Shown: positions 9,085 to 17,927, numbered from the stretch's first letter. The stretch is DNA of 64,000 nt from Denitratimonas tolerans (GCF_037203605.1 NZ_JBBDHC010000016.1:23631-87630); one strand, 5' to 3'. Program-made: numbers and translations. The notes: generated by a model not told the origin, from the letters alone.

Positions 9085-9396
9085 TCAACGCGCGGCGTCG
9101 TGCCGGCTGCCGCCGCGACAGGCCGGTGACGCCGGTGCCTCGCCCAGCGCCTCCCATTCGGCCGGGGTGTAGGTGTGCAGGGCGAGCGCGTGGAGGTCGC
9201 GCATCAGGTCGCCGAGCGCGGCGTACACCGCCTGATGGCGGCGGAGCAGCGGCAGGCCCTCGAAGCGCGCGCTGGCGATGATGGCTTTGTAGTGGGTCTG
9301 GGTGCCGCGCGCGTGCAGGTGGCTTTCATCATGCACTTCCAGGTGTGCGGGTTCCAGCGTGAGGGCGGATTGGTGGATGCGTTCGCGCAGGTCCAT
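9085..9396 (-). CDS. bolA: BolA family protein
   Basis: 103-residue BolA-fold protein. The family core is visible: HDESHLHARGTQTHYKAI, then SARFEG...LLRRHQAVYAALGDLM and the end motif LHALALHTYTPAEW. BolA proteins bind monothiol glutaredoxins and Fe-S clusters and influence envelope stress responses. ATG 9396 is preferred over 9417 because AGGAGA sits 7 nt upstream of it. It lies 3' of mpl on the same strand, 30 nt apart, so it may be co-transcribed with the cell-wall recycling gene. Confidence 0.9.
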   Translation of the reverse strand: MDLRERIHQSALTLEPAHLEVHDESHLHARGTQTHYKAIIASARFEGLPLLRRHQAVYAALGDLMRDLHALALHTYTPAEWEALGEAPASPACRGGSRHDAAR

Positions 9397-9426
9397 GCGC
9401 TGTCTCCTGCTCTGCAAGGGCCTTGA

Positions 9427-10782
9427 TTATCCCAGCGTCTGCGCGAAGCGGCGCGGCGCGCCTTCGAAGCCGCCGTTGGACATGAAGACCACGGTGTCGC
9501 CCGGCTGCACCAGCGCGGCCAGGCGCGCCAGCAGCGTATCGACGTCGGCCGCGACGTGGCCTTCGCCGCGCAGCGCGTCGATCACCCGATGCGCGTCCCA
9601 GGCCAGCTCGGGGCGGGCGAGGAACAGCACCGCGTCGGCCGGTGCCAGCGAGGGCGCGAGCTGGTCGGCGTGCGCACCCAGGCGCATGGAGTTGCTGCGC
9701 GGTTCGAGCACCGCGACGAGGCGGCCATCGGGATGGCGCGCGCGCAGGCCGTCGAGCGTGGTGCGGATCGCGGTAGGATGGTGGGCAAAGTCGTCGTAGA
9801 CGCGAAGATCCGGGGCCTCGGCAATGAGTTCGAGCCGCCGCTTCGCGCCGCGAAACTGTGCGAACAGCGGCAGCGCCGCCTTTGCGTCGAATCCGGCCGC
9901 CGCCGCGGCGGCGAGCGCCGCGAGTGCGTTCATCACGCTGTGGCGGCCCGCCATCCGCCAGCGAACCTGGCCCAGTGTCTGGCCGCGATGCAGCACGGTG
10001 AAGGCGGAGCCGTCAGGCGCGTCGAGGCGGGCCTGCCAGTCGGCCGGCGCATCGATGCCGAACGTCTCCACCGGCGTCCAGCAGCCCTGCGCCAGCACCC
10101 GCGCAAGGTTGGCGTCCTCGGCGTTGACGATGAGCCGGCCGCGGCCCGGCACGGTGCGCACGAAGTGGTGGAATTGACGCTCGATCGCGGCAAGATCAGG
10201 GAAGATGTCCGCATGATCGAACTCGAGATTGTTCAGGATGGCGATCTGCGGGCGGTAGTGGACGAACTTGGAGCGCTTGTCGAAGAATGCGGTGTCGTAT
10301 TCGTCCGCTTCCACCACGAAGCACGGCCCGGAACCCAGCCGCGCGGAGGCGTCGAAGTCGGCGGGAACGCCGCCGATCAAAAACCCCGGCGCGCCGCGGA
10401 GGCGATCGATCAGGAAGGCCAGCAGGGTGGAAGTGGTGGTCTTGCCGTGGGTGCCGGCGACCGCCAGCACGGTGCGCCCCGGCAGCACGTTTTCGGCCAG
10501 CCACTGCGCGCCCGAGGTGTAGGCAAGGCCGCGATCGAGCACCGCTTCCACCGCCGGATTGCCGCGCGACAGGGCGTTGCCGATGACCACTTCGGCCATG
10601 TCCGGGCCGATGTTTTCGGCCGCGTAGCCGCTCTTGAGCGCGATGCCCAGGGCTTCGAGCTGGGTGCTCATCGGCGGGTAGACGTTCTGGTCCGAGCCTT
10701 CGACGGCAAGACCCTGCTCGCGCGCGAGCGCGGCGACCCCGCCCATGAAGGTGCCGCAGATGCCGAGGATGTGCAGTGTCAT
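9427..10782 (-). CDS. mpl: UDP-N-acetylmuramate:L-alanyl-gamma-D-glutamyl-meso-diaminopimelate ligase
   Basis: Murein peptide ligase that attaches recycled tripeptide to UDP-MurNAc in the cytoplasm. 451 residues, the usual length. The Mur ligase layout is clear: N-terminal HILGICGTFMGGVAALA, ATP-binding AGTHGKTTTSTLLA, the FVVEADEYDTAFFDKRSKF segment that distinguishes Mpl from MurC, NLEFDHADIF, and the C-terminal EPRSNSMRLG domain. ATG 10782 follows GGTGAAGCG. adk lies just upstream on the same strand, separated by 39 nt. Confidence 0.95.
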   Translation of the reverse strand: MTLHILGICGTFMGGVAALAREQGLAVEGSDQNVYPPMSTQLEALGIALKSGYAAENIGPDMAEVVIGNALSRGNPAVEAVLDRGLAYTSGAQWLAENVLPGRTVLAVAGTHGKTTTSTLLAFLIDRLRGAPGFLIGGVPADFDASARLGSGPCFVVEADEYDTAFFDKRSKFVHYRPQIAILNNLEFDHADIFPDLAAIERQFHHFVRTVPGRGRLIVNAEDANLARVLAQGCWTPVETFGIDAPADWQARLDAPDGSAFTVLHRGQTLGQVRWRMAGRHSVMNALAALAAAAAAGFDAKAALPLFAQFRGAKRRLELIAEAPDLRVYDDFAHHPTAIRTTLDGLRARHPDGRLVAVLEPRSNSMRLGAHADQLAPSLAPADAVLFLARPELAWDAHRVIDALRGEGHVAADVDTLLARLAALVQPGDTVVFMSNGGFEGAPRRFAQTLG

Positions 10783-10821
10783 CGCTTCACCGTGCACCCG
10801 CGGCGCGGGCGCGAGAAGTGT

Positions 10822-11397
10822 TCAGGCGGCCGGCGCGTGCCCGATCGCGGCCAGCACGCGGGCGGTGATCTCGTCCATGCTGCCGACGCCGTCCACCCGC
10901 ACCAGCGTGCCGGCGGCTTCGTAGAAGCCGATCACCGGCGCGGTCTGGTCGTTGTAGACGCGCAGGCGGTTGCGCACGGTTTCGGGGGTGTCGTCGCTGC
11001 GCCCCTCGGCGCGCGCGCGCCCGGCGATGCGCTCGATCAGAAGCTCGGTGTCCACGTCCAGCAGCACCGCCACGTCGACCGGCTGGCCGAGGCGGGCGAG
11101 CAGGGCGTCGAGGGCGTTGGCTTGGGCGGAATTTCGCGGGTAGCCATCGAGGATGAAGCCCGCGCCGCAGTCGCCGGCACCCAGGCGCTCTTCGAGCATG
11201 CCCAGCACGATGTCGTCGGACACCAGCTCGCCGCGTTCCATCACGGCCTTGGCCTGGAGGCCCAGCGCCGTGCCCGCGGCGACCGCGCCGCGCAGCAGGT
11301 CGCCGGTGGAGATGTGCGGCACGCCGAGCGCCTCCTTGAGGCGGCTGGCCTGGGTTCCCTTGCCGGAGCCGGGGGCACCGAGTAGTACAAGTCGCAT
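10822..11397 (-). CDS. adk: Adenylate kinase, short form
   Basis: Interconverts AMP + ATP with 2 ADP. 191 residues with P-loop GAPGSGKGTQA, AMP site STGDLLRG, and GFILDGYPRN. It is shorter than E. coli Adk because the LID insertion is missing: GRARAEGRSDDT is followed at once by ETVRNRLRVYNDQTAPVIGFY. This is the short-type Adk seen in Xanthomonadaceae and eukaryotic AK1-like proteins. ATG 11397 begins the conserved MRLVLLG; an upstream ATG at 11430 adds nothing conserved. Confidence 0.95.
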   Translation of the reverse strand: MRLVLLGAPGSGKGTQASRLKEALGVPHISTGDLLRGAVAAGTALGLQAKAVMERGELVSDDIVLGMLEERLGAGDCGAGFILDGYPRNSAQANALDALLARLGQPVDVAVLLDVDTELLIERIAGRARAEGRSDDTPETVRNRLRVYNDQTAPVIGFYEAAGTLVRVDGVGSMDEITARVLAAIGHAPAA

Positions 11398-11596
11398 GTG
11401 CTGAGCCTGGAAGACGATGAGGCACCGCACGGCCGGGGCGGCCTTTCCGCTAGACTGGATCGGTTCGCGGCTGCGGTGCAGCGCAGCAAACCTAACCGCT
11501 GCCGAACGCCGCTGTCAAACCAGACCAAAGCCGCATCGCGCAGCGCAATTTGGCGCCTCGCCGCGACCTTCCCATCCACCCACACCGTAGCCATCC

Positions 11597-12859
11597 ATGA
11601 GCCAGGGCAGACTGCTTTACGCACAATCGGGCGGAGTGACCGCCGTCATCAACGCCACCGCCTCGGCGGTCATCACTGCGGCGCGCGCGGCGGGCGTCAA
11701 GGTGTATGCGGCGCGCAACGGCATCATCGGCGCGCTGCGCGAGGATCTGATCGATACCTCGAGGGAGCCCATCGCCGCGATCCGCGCGCTGGCACATACC
11801 CCGGGCGGTGCGTTCGGCTCCTGCCGCTTCAAGCTCAAGACGATCGAGGCCGACCGCGCGCGCTACGAGCGCCTGATCGAGGTGTTCGCCGCGCACGATA
11901 TCCGCTGGTTCCTCTACAACGGCGGCAACGATTCGGCGGACACCGCGAACAAGGTGTCGCAGGTGGCGCGCGAGTTCGGCTATCCGCTCACCTGCATCGG
12001 CGTGCCCAAGACGGTCGACAACGACCTGGCCGTCACCGACTGCTGCCCGGGCTTCGGTTCGGCCGCCAAGTACACCGCGGTCTCGCTGCGCGAGGCGGCG
12101 CTGGATGTGGCCTCGATGGCCGAATCCTCTACCAAGGTCTTCGTGCTGGAGGTCATGGGCCGCCACGCCGGCTGGCTGGCCGCCGCCGCGGGCCTGGCCG
12201 GCCAGGGCGCGGACGAGGCACCGCACATCATCCTGTTTCCCGAAGTGCCCTTCGACGAAGCGAAGTTCCTCGCCAGGGTCGATGACACCGTCAGGCGCGT
12301 GGGCTGGTGCGTGGTGGCGGTGTCGGAAGGGCTGCGCGGTGCGGACGGGCGCTTCCTCGCCGATGCCGGAACGGTCGATTCCTTCGGCCACACCCAGCTG
12401 GGCGGCGTCGGCCCGGCGATCGCGCAGCTGGTCAAGGCGAAGCTGGGCTACAAGCAGCACTGGGCGGTGCCCGACTACCTGCAGCGTTCGGCGCGGCATA
12501 TCGCCAGCAAGACCGATCTCGACCACGCGCTGGCGGTGGGCGAGGCCGCGGTGAAGCTCGCGCTGGCCGGGCAGAACGCGGTGATGCCCGCCATCGTGCG
12601 CACCTCGAACGCACCCTACCGCTGGAAGATCGAGCCGGCACCGCTGGCGAAAATCGCCAATCACGAGAAAAAGCTGCCAAAGAACTTCATCTGCAAGGAC
12701 GGCTACGGCATCACCGAGGCTGCGCGCCGGTACCTGGAGCCGCTGATCCGCGGCGAGGCACCGCCGCCCTACGGCAAGGACGGCCTGCCGGCTTACGTCA
12801 CGCTGAAGAACGCGGCGGTGGAGAAGAAGCTGCCGGCGTATGACATTGCGGACGGGTGA
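11597..12859 (+). CDS. pfp: Pyrophosphate-dependent 6-phosphofructokinase
   Basis: Phosphorylates fructose 6-phosphate with PPi, reversibly. 420 residues with SGGVTAVINATAS at the nucleotide end, GGND with Asp at D112, and PKTVDND with Lys at K138. Asp and Lys at these positions (Gly in ATP enzymes) are the known determinants for PPi over ATP. GFGSAAKY and VMGRHAGWLAAAAGLA complete the active site. It is divergent from adk across about 200 nt. Clusters of pfp, adk and mpl are familiar from Xanthomonas-type genomes. No ATP-dependent PFK gene occurs in this window. Confidence 0.93.
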   Translation: MSQGRLLYAQSGGVTAVINATASAVITAARAAGVKVYAARNGIIGALREDLIDTSREPIAAIRALAHTPGGAFGSCRFKLKTIEADRARYERLIEVFAAHDIRWFLYNGGNDSADTANKVSQVAREFGYPLTCIGVPKTVDNDLAVTDCCPGFGSAAKYTAVSLREAALDVASMAESSTKVFVLEVMGRHAGWLAAAAGLAGQGADEAPHIILFPEVPFDEAKFLARVDDTVRRVGWCVVAVSEGLRGADGRFLADAGTVDSFGHTQLGGVGPAIAQLVKAKLGYKQHWAVPDYLQRSARHIASKTDLDHALAVGEAAVKLALAGQNAVMPAIVRTSNAPYRWKIEPAPLAKIANHEKKLPKNFICKDGYGITEAARRYLEPLIRGEAPPPYGKDGLPAYVTLKNAAVEKKLPAYDIADG

Positions 12860-12925
12860 TCTTCCGGGTGGTTTCTCCCGCAGCCGCGTCGCGGTGCGGT
12901 TGCCGCAAGGCAGGTGCATGAATGA

Positions 12926-13105
12926 AGGCGTCGCCACACGACTCGCCGGTTTCGGGCGGGAAAGCACGCCTTCCAGTTCGGCCATCAACGCAGCGCCGGT
13001 AAAGAGCGCGATGCGGCCATGACGGGCGGAATCCAGCAGCGCGCGCGGCGCTCCGTCCCAGAGCAGGGCGGACAGCACGATGTTGACGTCAGCGACGATC
13101 CGCAT
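12926..13105 (-). pseudogene. Truncated PIN-domain toxin remnant
   Basis: The first ~50 residues match the start of a PIN-domain ribonuclease toxin: MRIVADVNIVLSALLWDGAP with the first acidic residue (D6), then RALLDSARHG and MAELEGVLSRPK. Homology ends after about residue 58, and the frame runs on into unrelated antisense sequence of the pfp gene, so the later acidic residues are missing. It overlaps the preceding antitoxin gene by 17 nt, as in VapBC-like operons. Judged non-functional by truncation. Confidence 0.6.
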
Positions 13106-13319
13106 TCGCGGCACGCTGCTGCGCGCGGGCGGCGGCAATTTCGGCCTGGATGTCCTCGGGGGAAAGCGGCGGCTGCGCGGCGGCGAAGCCGTCCATCCTC
13201 CGGGTGCGCGTTTTTTCCTCACGGACGCGCAGAACGTCCACGACATCGGCGACTTCAGCCAGCCGCTGCGGCGGCAGCGACTTGAGCTTTTCCAGCAGGT
13301 TTTCGGCGGCTTCGCTCAA
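13089..13319 (-). CDS. Antitoxin-like protein of a decayed PIN toxin pair
   Basis: About 76 residues from a TTG start: SEAAENLLEKLKSLPPQRLAEVADVV... with a helical, Lys/Arg/Glu-rich N-terminal half and a C-terminal PPLSPEDIQAEIAAAR. This layout fits the small antitoxins encoded ahead of PIN toxins. The N-terminus looks damaged: another frame reads RVITLGNP immediately before it, so a one-base shift may have removed the original start. No good ribosome site is visible. With the toxin truncated, the pair is probably a relic. Confidence 0.45.
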   Translation of the reverse strand: MSEAAENLLEKLKSLPPQRLAEVADVVDVLRVREEKTRTRRMDGFAAAQPPLSPEDIQAEIAAARAQQRAANADRR

Positions 13320-13358
13320 GGGTTGCCCAAGGTGATGACGCGGAATGCGGCAGCACGG

Positions 13359-13499
13359 GCACCCGTCCTGCCTCCCATTTTCCAGGCCGGCCTCATGGTG
13401 CGCGCCCCTCCGCCGCCCGCTATCGTGCCGGCGGGCACGACCATATCCCTGCTGCTGCTTGCAGGAATCATTACTCTGGTCGGGATTTGTCCGGCCAAA
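13359..13499 (+). pseudogene. Duplicated fragment of the downstream exported protein (Pro-rich stalk + membrane anchor)
   Basis: 47 codons ending in a stop at 13500-13502 read APVLPPIFQAGLMVRAPPPP, then TTISLLLLAGIITLVGICPAK. They align with the segment of the downstream subtilase gene that reads YPVLPPISQANLQVRGTPPS and then SNILLLILIGIIIGV...SAK. The copy has no start codon or signal peptide of its own. It stops at PAK, exactly where the downstream copy continues into a second signal-like hydrophobic stretch. Confidence 0.6.
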
Positions 13500-14878
13500 T
13501 GATTGATCCGGAACGCGAATCAAGGCAAGAAGTGCCGTAGACTCGACCGCGCACCGCCATCGCAAGGAGAGACCCTGATGAAAACCGCCCATGTTCGCAT
13601 CCGGAGGGCGCTGACGACGGTCCTCGTGCTGCTCATGCTGCCGTTCGCGTCCGCCTCGGCGTTCGTCGATCCGCCGACCTTCTCACCCGCCCAGCCCTAT
13701 GCGGGACAGCCCGTCGATATGTCGGTAAGGGCAGGATATTGCCACGGCTTCGCATACCCACCTGCAGGTTACCCCTTTGTCGAGGTGCAAAGGAACGGTG
13801 ACATAATCGATATAATCATTACGGGATCAGAAAGAACCGATCCATTGTTTTGCATGATTCAGCCACATACAATCACCGAAAATATAGGCGGATTCCCCGA
13901 GGGAAGCTATATTGTTAGAATACGAATCCGAAGCATGAGCAGCCCGAGCTATCCAGTTTTGCCGCCAATCTCTCAGGCAAATCTTCAAGTCCGGGGGACG
14001 CCACCATCCGTGACAGTATCAGCGACTAGCAATATCTTGCTGTTAATTCTAATCGGAATCATTATTGGAGTGACGGCTCTTCGAGAAAGAATATCAGCAA
14101 AGCTTCTCCTAAGCGTCTTCCTTGTCGCACCCATCACTATTTCACCGCCCGCTCATGCACAATTTATAGAAAATACACTGGTAATCTTCGAACTTGTTCG
14201 ATCCGAGCAAGGCCCGAGTCCAGAGGGTGTCATCAACGGGTTTGATCCTTCAGGCGGGCTCCCTCCGCCACTCGGTGCGCTGTCCGTGGAGAACCCGCAA
14301 TCCGTTCAGTATTTCATCCCGCATCCATTCCGGGCAAAGGGAGATTTCAAAGCCTATCTCGATGCCAACCGGGAACTGCCGAGAGCGCGCCTGGAGCAGA
14401 TGATCGTCGTGCGATACCCGCCCGGTGCCGATACGGAAGCCGCCGTCTCCGCGCTGCTCGCCGACGATTTCGTCAGGCATGCGAAGGTACCGATCAAGGT
14501 GGAACTGAGCCTGCGCCCTGGCGCCCCCGGCAAGACGCCGCCCACCACTCAAGGAGTTGCAACCCAATACTGGATCGGTGCCATGAGCTTTCCCGCCGCA
14601 TGGGCCCGCGCAGGCGGCTGGGCGCGAGTGGGGGTGCTGGATAACGGTCTCCATACCGACCACTCCGACCTTCGGGCGCAGGATGCAAACGGCTCCCTGA
14701 CGGGCGGAAATTTCCTTTCCTCGGCCTCCCTTGACATTGGGCGTCATGGATTTCCAAATCCCATCGACTTCAATGTAGATGAAATGGAACCCGTTCCCGT
14801 TACGTCAGCTTCCCAGGTTTGCGATAGCGGCAACGGCTTCATGATTCCCGCATATGCAGGCCATGGTACGCATGTCCA

Positions 14879-14886
14879 TGGCTTGA
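14879..14886. repeat. Target-site duplication, left copy
   Basis: TGGCTTGA flanks the MITE on the left and recurs immediately to its right at 15065-15072. The left copy encodes the Gly-Leu that follows the catalytic histidine motif of the protease. Confidence 0.85.
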
Positions 14887-15064
14887 CCTGATTAGCCCTG
14901 ATCCTCAGCCGATGCTTCGGCGAAGAGTGGCTTTGGCTCGCCATTCCCGCATGCTTTTGGCGGAAACCCGGAGACTTGGCTTTTGTTGTGGGGGCATCTG
15001 GAAGCAAAGACACTGGATTCCTGCCTTCGCAGGAATGACGAGCTGAGAGTCAGGGCTAATCAGG
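14887..15064. mobile_element. 178-bp MITE-like element with 15-bp perfect terminal inverted repeats
   Basis: The left end CCTGATTAGCCCTGA (14887-14901) is the exact reverse complement of the right end TCAGGGCTAATCAGG (15050-15064). The flanks are an 8-bp direct repeat TGGCTTGA at 14879-14886 and 15065-15072, the expected target-site duplication. No transposase is encoded, so mobility would depend on an element elsewhere. Near the right end is an ATTCCTGC-CTTC-GCAGGAAT hairpin. The insertion brings a TGA stop into the protease gene at once. Confidence 0.88.
15017..15036. repeat. ATTCCTGC-n4-GCAGGAAT hairpin, dRS3/REP-like
   Basis: Perfect 8-bp stem with CTTC loop inside the MITE. Its surroundings (TGGATTCCTGCCTTCGCAGGAATGACG split across the hairpin) resemble the intergenic ATTCCC...GGGAAT repeats abundant in many beta- and gammaproteobacterial genomes. 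Confidence 0.6.
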
Positions 15065-15072
15065 TGGCTTGA
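15065..15072. repeat. Target-site duplication, right copy
   Basis: Second copy of TGGCTTGA. Joining the sequence before 14887 to the sequence after this copy restores GTHVHGLIAANH in one frame. Confidence 0.85.
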
Positions 15073-16931
15073 TTGCTGCAAATCACACGAACACCGATGG
15101 CGTGGCAGGAGCATGCAAGAATTGCGGCCTTGTCTCTGGAAGAATAATCCAAGACACTTGCCTTTCGTCAGGAATTGTTTTTCCATACATTAATCAAGTC
15201 GCCCCTTGGGTTGGTTTGACACTCCTTGCCGAGACGGGCACCCAGGTCGTGAACATGAGTTTTGGCGGACAAGGAAATGGCACCTTCGATTATCCGAAAA
15301 ATGTCTGCGCTGACCCACTGTTCCAGAACGATCCGGAATGCCTCACCATTGCCTACGCCAGTTCTCAAGGCGTCCTGATGGTAGCCGCGTCGGGCAAATG
15401 ACCGGGGGAGGCTCAACTTCCCCGCCAGCGATCCACGGGTGGCCAGCGTGGGCGGGCTGGATGAATCCCTGGACTTCTGGGATGAGGACAAAGACCCGCC
15501 CCCAAACCACAGCGATAATTGCCCGTTTTCGCCAACCTACTCCGACATGGAGTGCGGCTCCAACTACACCGTGAACGCTGCAACCGACGCCAGGCAGGAG
15601 CACGTCGCGCCGGCGCGGCGCGTGTTGTCCACGCTTTATCCCGGCATGCCGTGGAGTCCGACCATTCTCTGCGACGACGCGGCCCTCGGAACGAACGGCG
15701 ACGGGCAGGGGCCGTGCACCGGCACGTCCATGTCCGCACCGCTGGTGTCGGGGCTGGCGGGTATCCTGCGTTCGATCAATCCGCTGGTGCTGCCGGGCGA
15801 AGGCGTGCTGGACCCGCCCTACCACGGCATCCGCTCGGTAATGATCCAGAGCAGCATGCTTCCCACGTTTCCGGACACATGGGATCCCAGGCTCGGATAT
15901 GGAACGATCCGGGCCGATTCGGCGGTTGCCGCCATGCTGGGACACAGCGACGGCAAGGCGATGAAGAATCGCCTGACGCCGCTCTTCTCGTTCTACGGCG
16001 CGGCCGCGAAAGACTGGGCGCACACCACGGTGCCGCAGGCCGCGCTGGCCTTCATGATCAATCAGGCGGGAAGCTACCAGCCACAGGGGGCACTGACGCC
16101 GGGCTACCCGAGCTTCCCGTACCAGTACCCGACACCGCCGCCGCCGTCTCCGCGCGCCAGCGCCTACGTGCTGACCACCGAGTTCAAGGTCGACGCCTCG
16201 CATCCGGCGCTGGTGCCGCTTTACTGGCTGGACCGTTCCCGTCCCTGGCCTGCGGGGTGCACGCCCGGCGTACCGGGCTGCAACGGCGGCAACCGCGACT
16301 TCCTGTTGCTGACATCCGCCGCGCAGGTGCAGACCGCCAGCAACGCCGGGTACGACTATCGGGGCCTGCAAGGCTATGTCTACCAGTCCTGCACGCCGGA
16401 ACCCGCCTGCATTCCGCGAGGCGCGGAGCGCCTGTGGCTCAAGTGCAAGACCGCCGATGACGATTGCGCGGTGTTTCTGGAGCGCGACCGGGGCAGCTTC
16501 GAGGCGCAGGGCTATACGTCGGCCTGGCCGACCGGATCGAGCATGGTGCTCGGCTACGCCTATCCGAACGTGGACAGCGACGGCGACGGGCTGATCGACG
16601 GGTTCGAATACCTGCTCGGCACCGATCCGAACCAGGTCGATTCCGACAGGGACGGCGTTCACGATGGCGTGGAGTATCCGCAGGCGGGAGTGCCGCTGTC
16701 CGACCCGTGTTCGGCGGGCCGCTGCCGGCTCGACCATCTGTTCGACGATGGGTTCGAATCGCCGCTGCCGGCCGAAAAACCGGCGTCATTCAAGCGAAAG
16801 CCGTAATGACGCAAGACGGGAGGTTGTTCGAGGTTCCCGCATGAGTCCGGGGCAGCGCGATTCCGGCGCGGTGCGCGCTTGGCGGGTGGTTTTCACCGGC
16901 TGGTCGCAAGAGCGGCGGATCGGGCGCTGGA

Positions 16932-17765
16932 TCAGACCCGCTCCGCGCGCAGTTCGGCCAGCACCGCGGCGGCGTCGGGGCGCACGCCGTGCCAGCGCTG
17001 GAAGGCTTCGGCCGCCTGTTCGACCAGCATGCCCAGGCCGTCGGCGGCGCGCGCGATGCCGGCGGAAGCCGCCCAGGCCAGGAAGGGCTGCGCGGTCTCG
17101 CCGTAGGAGAGGTCGTAGGCCGCCGCATCGGGTGCCGGCAGCGTGGCGGGCAGCGCCAGCGCGCGGCCGGAGCGGGCGGCGGAGGTGGCGTTGAGGATCA
17201 GGTCGAAGCCGTCGGCGCCGGCCAATGCCTCGAAGCCGCAGGTTGCGATATCGCCGCACGATTGCAGGTCGTGCGCCAGCGCCTCGGCGCGCGCGGCGGT
17301 GCGGTTGGCGACGGTGAGCGAAGCGATGCCGGCATCGAACAGCGCCGGCACCACGCCGCGTGCCGCGCCGCCCGCACCCAGCAGCAGCACGCGCGCCCCG
17401 GCCAGGCGCACGCCGAGGCGGCGCAGGTCGGCCACCAGGCCGGCACCGTCGGTGTTATCGCCCAGCCAGCCGTCCTCGCGCCGGATCAGCGTGTTGACCG
17501 CTCCGCTCAGACGCGCCGCATCAGACAGCTCCCGGCACGCGCGCGCCGCCAGCTCCTTGAGCGGCAGGGTGACGTTGGCTCCCCCGAGGCCTTCGGCGTG
17601 AAAAGCCGCCAGCCGCGCCGGCAGCGCCTCGGGCGCGAGCTCGATCGCGCGATAGTCCAGCGCGATGCCGCAGGCCTCGCCAAAGCGGCGGTGGATGCGC
17701 GGCGAGAGGCTGTGCGCGACGGGCTGGCCGAGGACGGCGAAGCGCGGCATCGGGTCGGACGGCAT
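16932..17765 (-). CDS. aroE: Shikimate dehydrogenase
   Basis: NADPH-dependent reduction of 3-dehydroshikimate in the aromatic amino-acid pathway. 277 residues. The substrate-binding SLSPRIH near the N-terminus, the catalytic Lys in NVTLPLKE, the NTDGAGL loop, the nucleotide loop GAGGAARGV and the NRT motif typical of AroE are all visible. Start 17765 (MPSDPMPRFAVLG) is preferred; 17750 is a reasonable alternative. It is divergent from secB. Confidence 0.94.
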   Translation of the reverse strand: MPSDPMPRFAVLGQPVAHSLSPRIHRRFGEACGIALDYRAIELAPEALPARLAAFHAEGLGGANVTLPLKELAARACRELSDAARLSGAVNTLIRREDGWLGDNTDGAGLVADLRRLGVRLAGARVLLLGAGGAARGVVPALFDAGIASLTVANRTAARAEALAHDLQSCGDIATCGFEALAGADGFDLILNATSAARSGRALALPATLPAPDAAAYDLSYGETAQPFLAWAASAGIARAADGLGMLVEQAAEAFQRWHGVRPDAAAVLAELRAERV

Positions 17766-17860
17766 GGGCAGGTTCCGCGGATGGGAGCGGCAAGGTAGCA
17801 CCGGCGCGGGCCGGCGGACTTGAAAAGCGCCGGCGGCTGGCCCATCTAGGCAGGGCGTGG

Positions 17861-17866
17861 GATAAT
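17861..17866 (+). promoter_or_regulatory. -10 hexamer GATAAT upstream of secB
   Basis: GATAAT in GGGATAATCCGC lies 61 nt before the secB start codon. The -35 region is poor, as is common for promoters in this GC-rich window. Confidence 0.4.
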
Positions 17867-17927
17867 CCGCGTCCTTTTGTCGTTTCCCGCGAAACGGCCC
17901 TCTTCCCCAATCAATCTGGAGTCACCC

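Larger units (their letters stand above)
13578..16806 (+). pseudogene. Secreted subtilisin-like (S8) serine protease, interrupted by a MITE and a frameshift
   Basis: Start ATG 13578 has AAGGAGA 7 nt upstream and a signal peptide. The first ~165 residues form a separate module with a Pro-rich stretch and hydrophobic anchor. A second signal-like stretch (LLLSVFLVAPITISPPAHAQ) then precedes the protease. Catalytic Asp is at 14640-14642 (VLDNG), His at 14862-14864 (GHGTH) and Ser at 15727-15729 (GTSMSAP). The frame stops at 14889-14891 inside an inserted element. It resumes at 15073 and breaks again at 15396-15398, where AAA should be AA to give AASGNDRGRL. Removing the element with one target copy and the extra A gives one 1013-residue protein. 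The C-terminus has Ca-binding-type DSDGDGLIDG repeats and a DGFES motif. The first third is AT-rich compared with its neighbours. Confidence 0.88.

Noticed and set aside
12860..12925. Continuation of the PIN toxin past residue ~60
   Set aside because: The frame stays open into pfp antisense but the sequence no longer resembles a PIN domain.
15069..15401. Separate small gene between MITE and frameshift
   Set aside because: Its protein is the middle of the subtilase catalytic domain (VNMSFGG..., VLMVAAS), so it is a fragment of the pseudogene.
16747..16765. GGTTCGAATC resembling a tRNA T-arm
   Set aside because: It is in coding sequence for the DGFES motif, and no acceptor, D-arm or anticodon arm can be folded around it.
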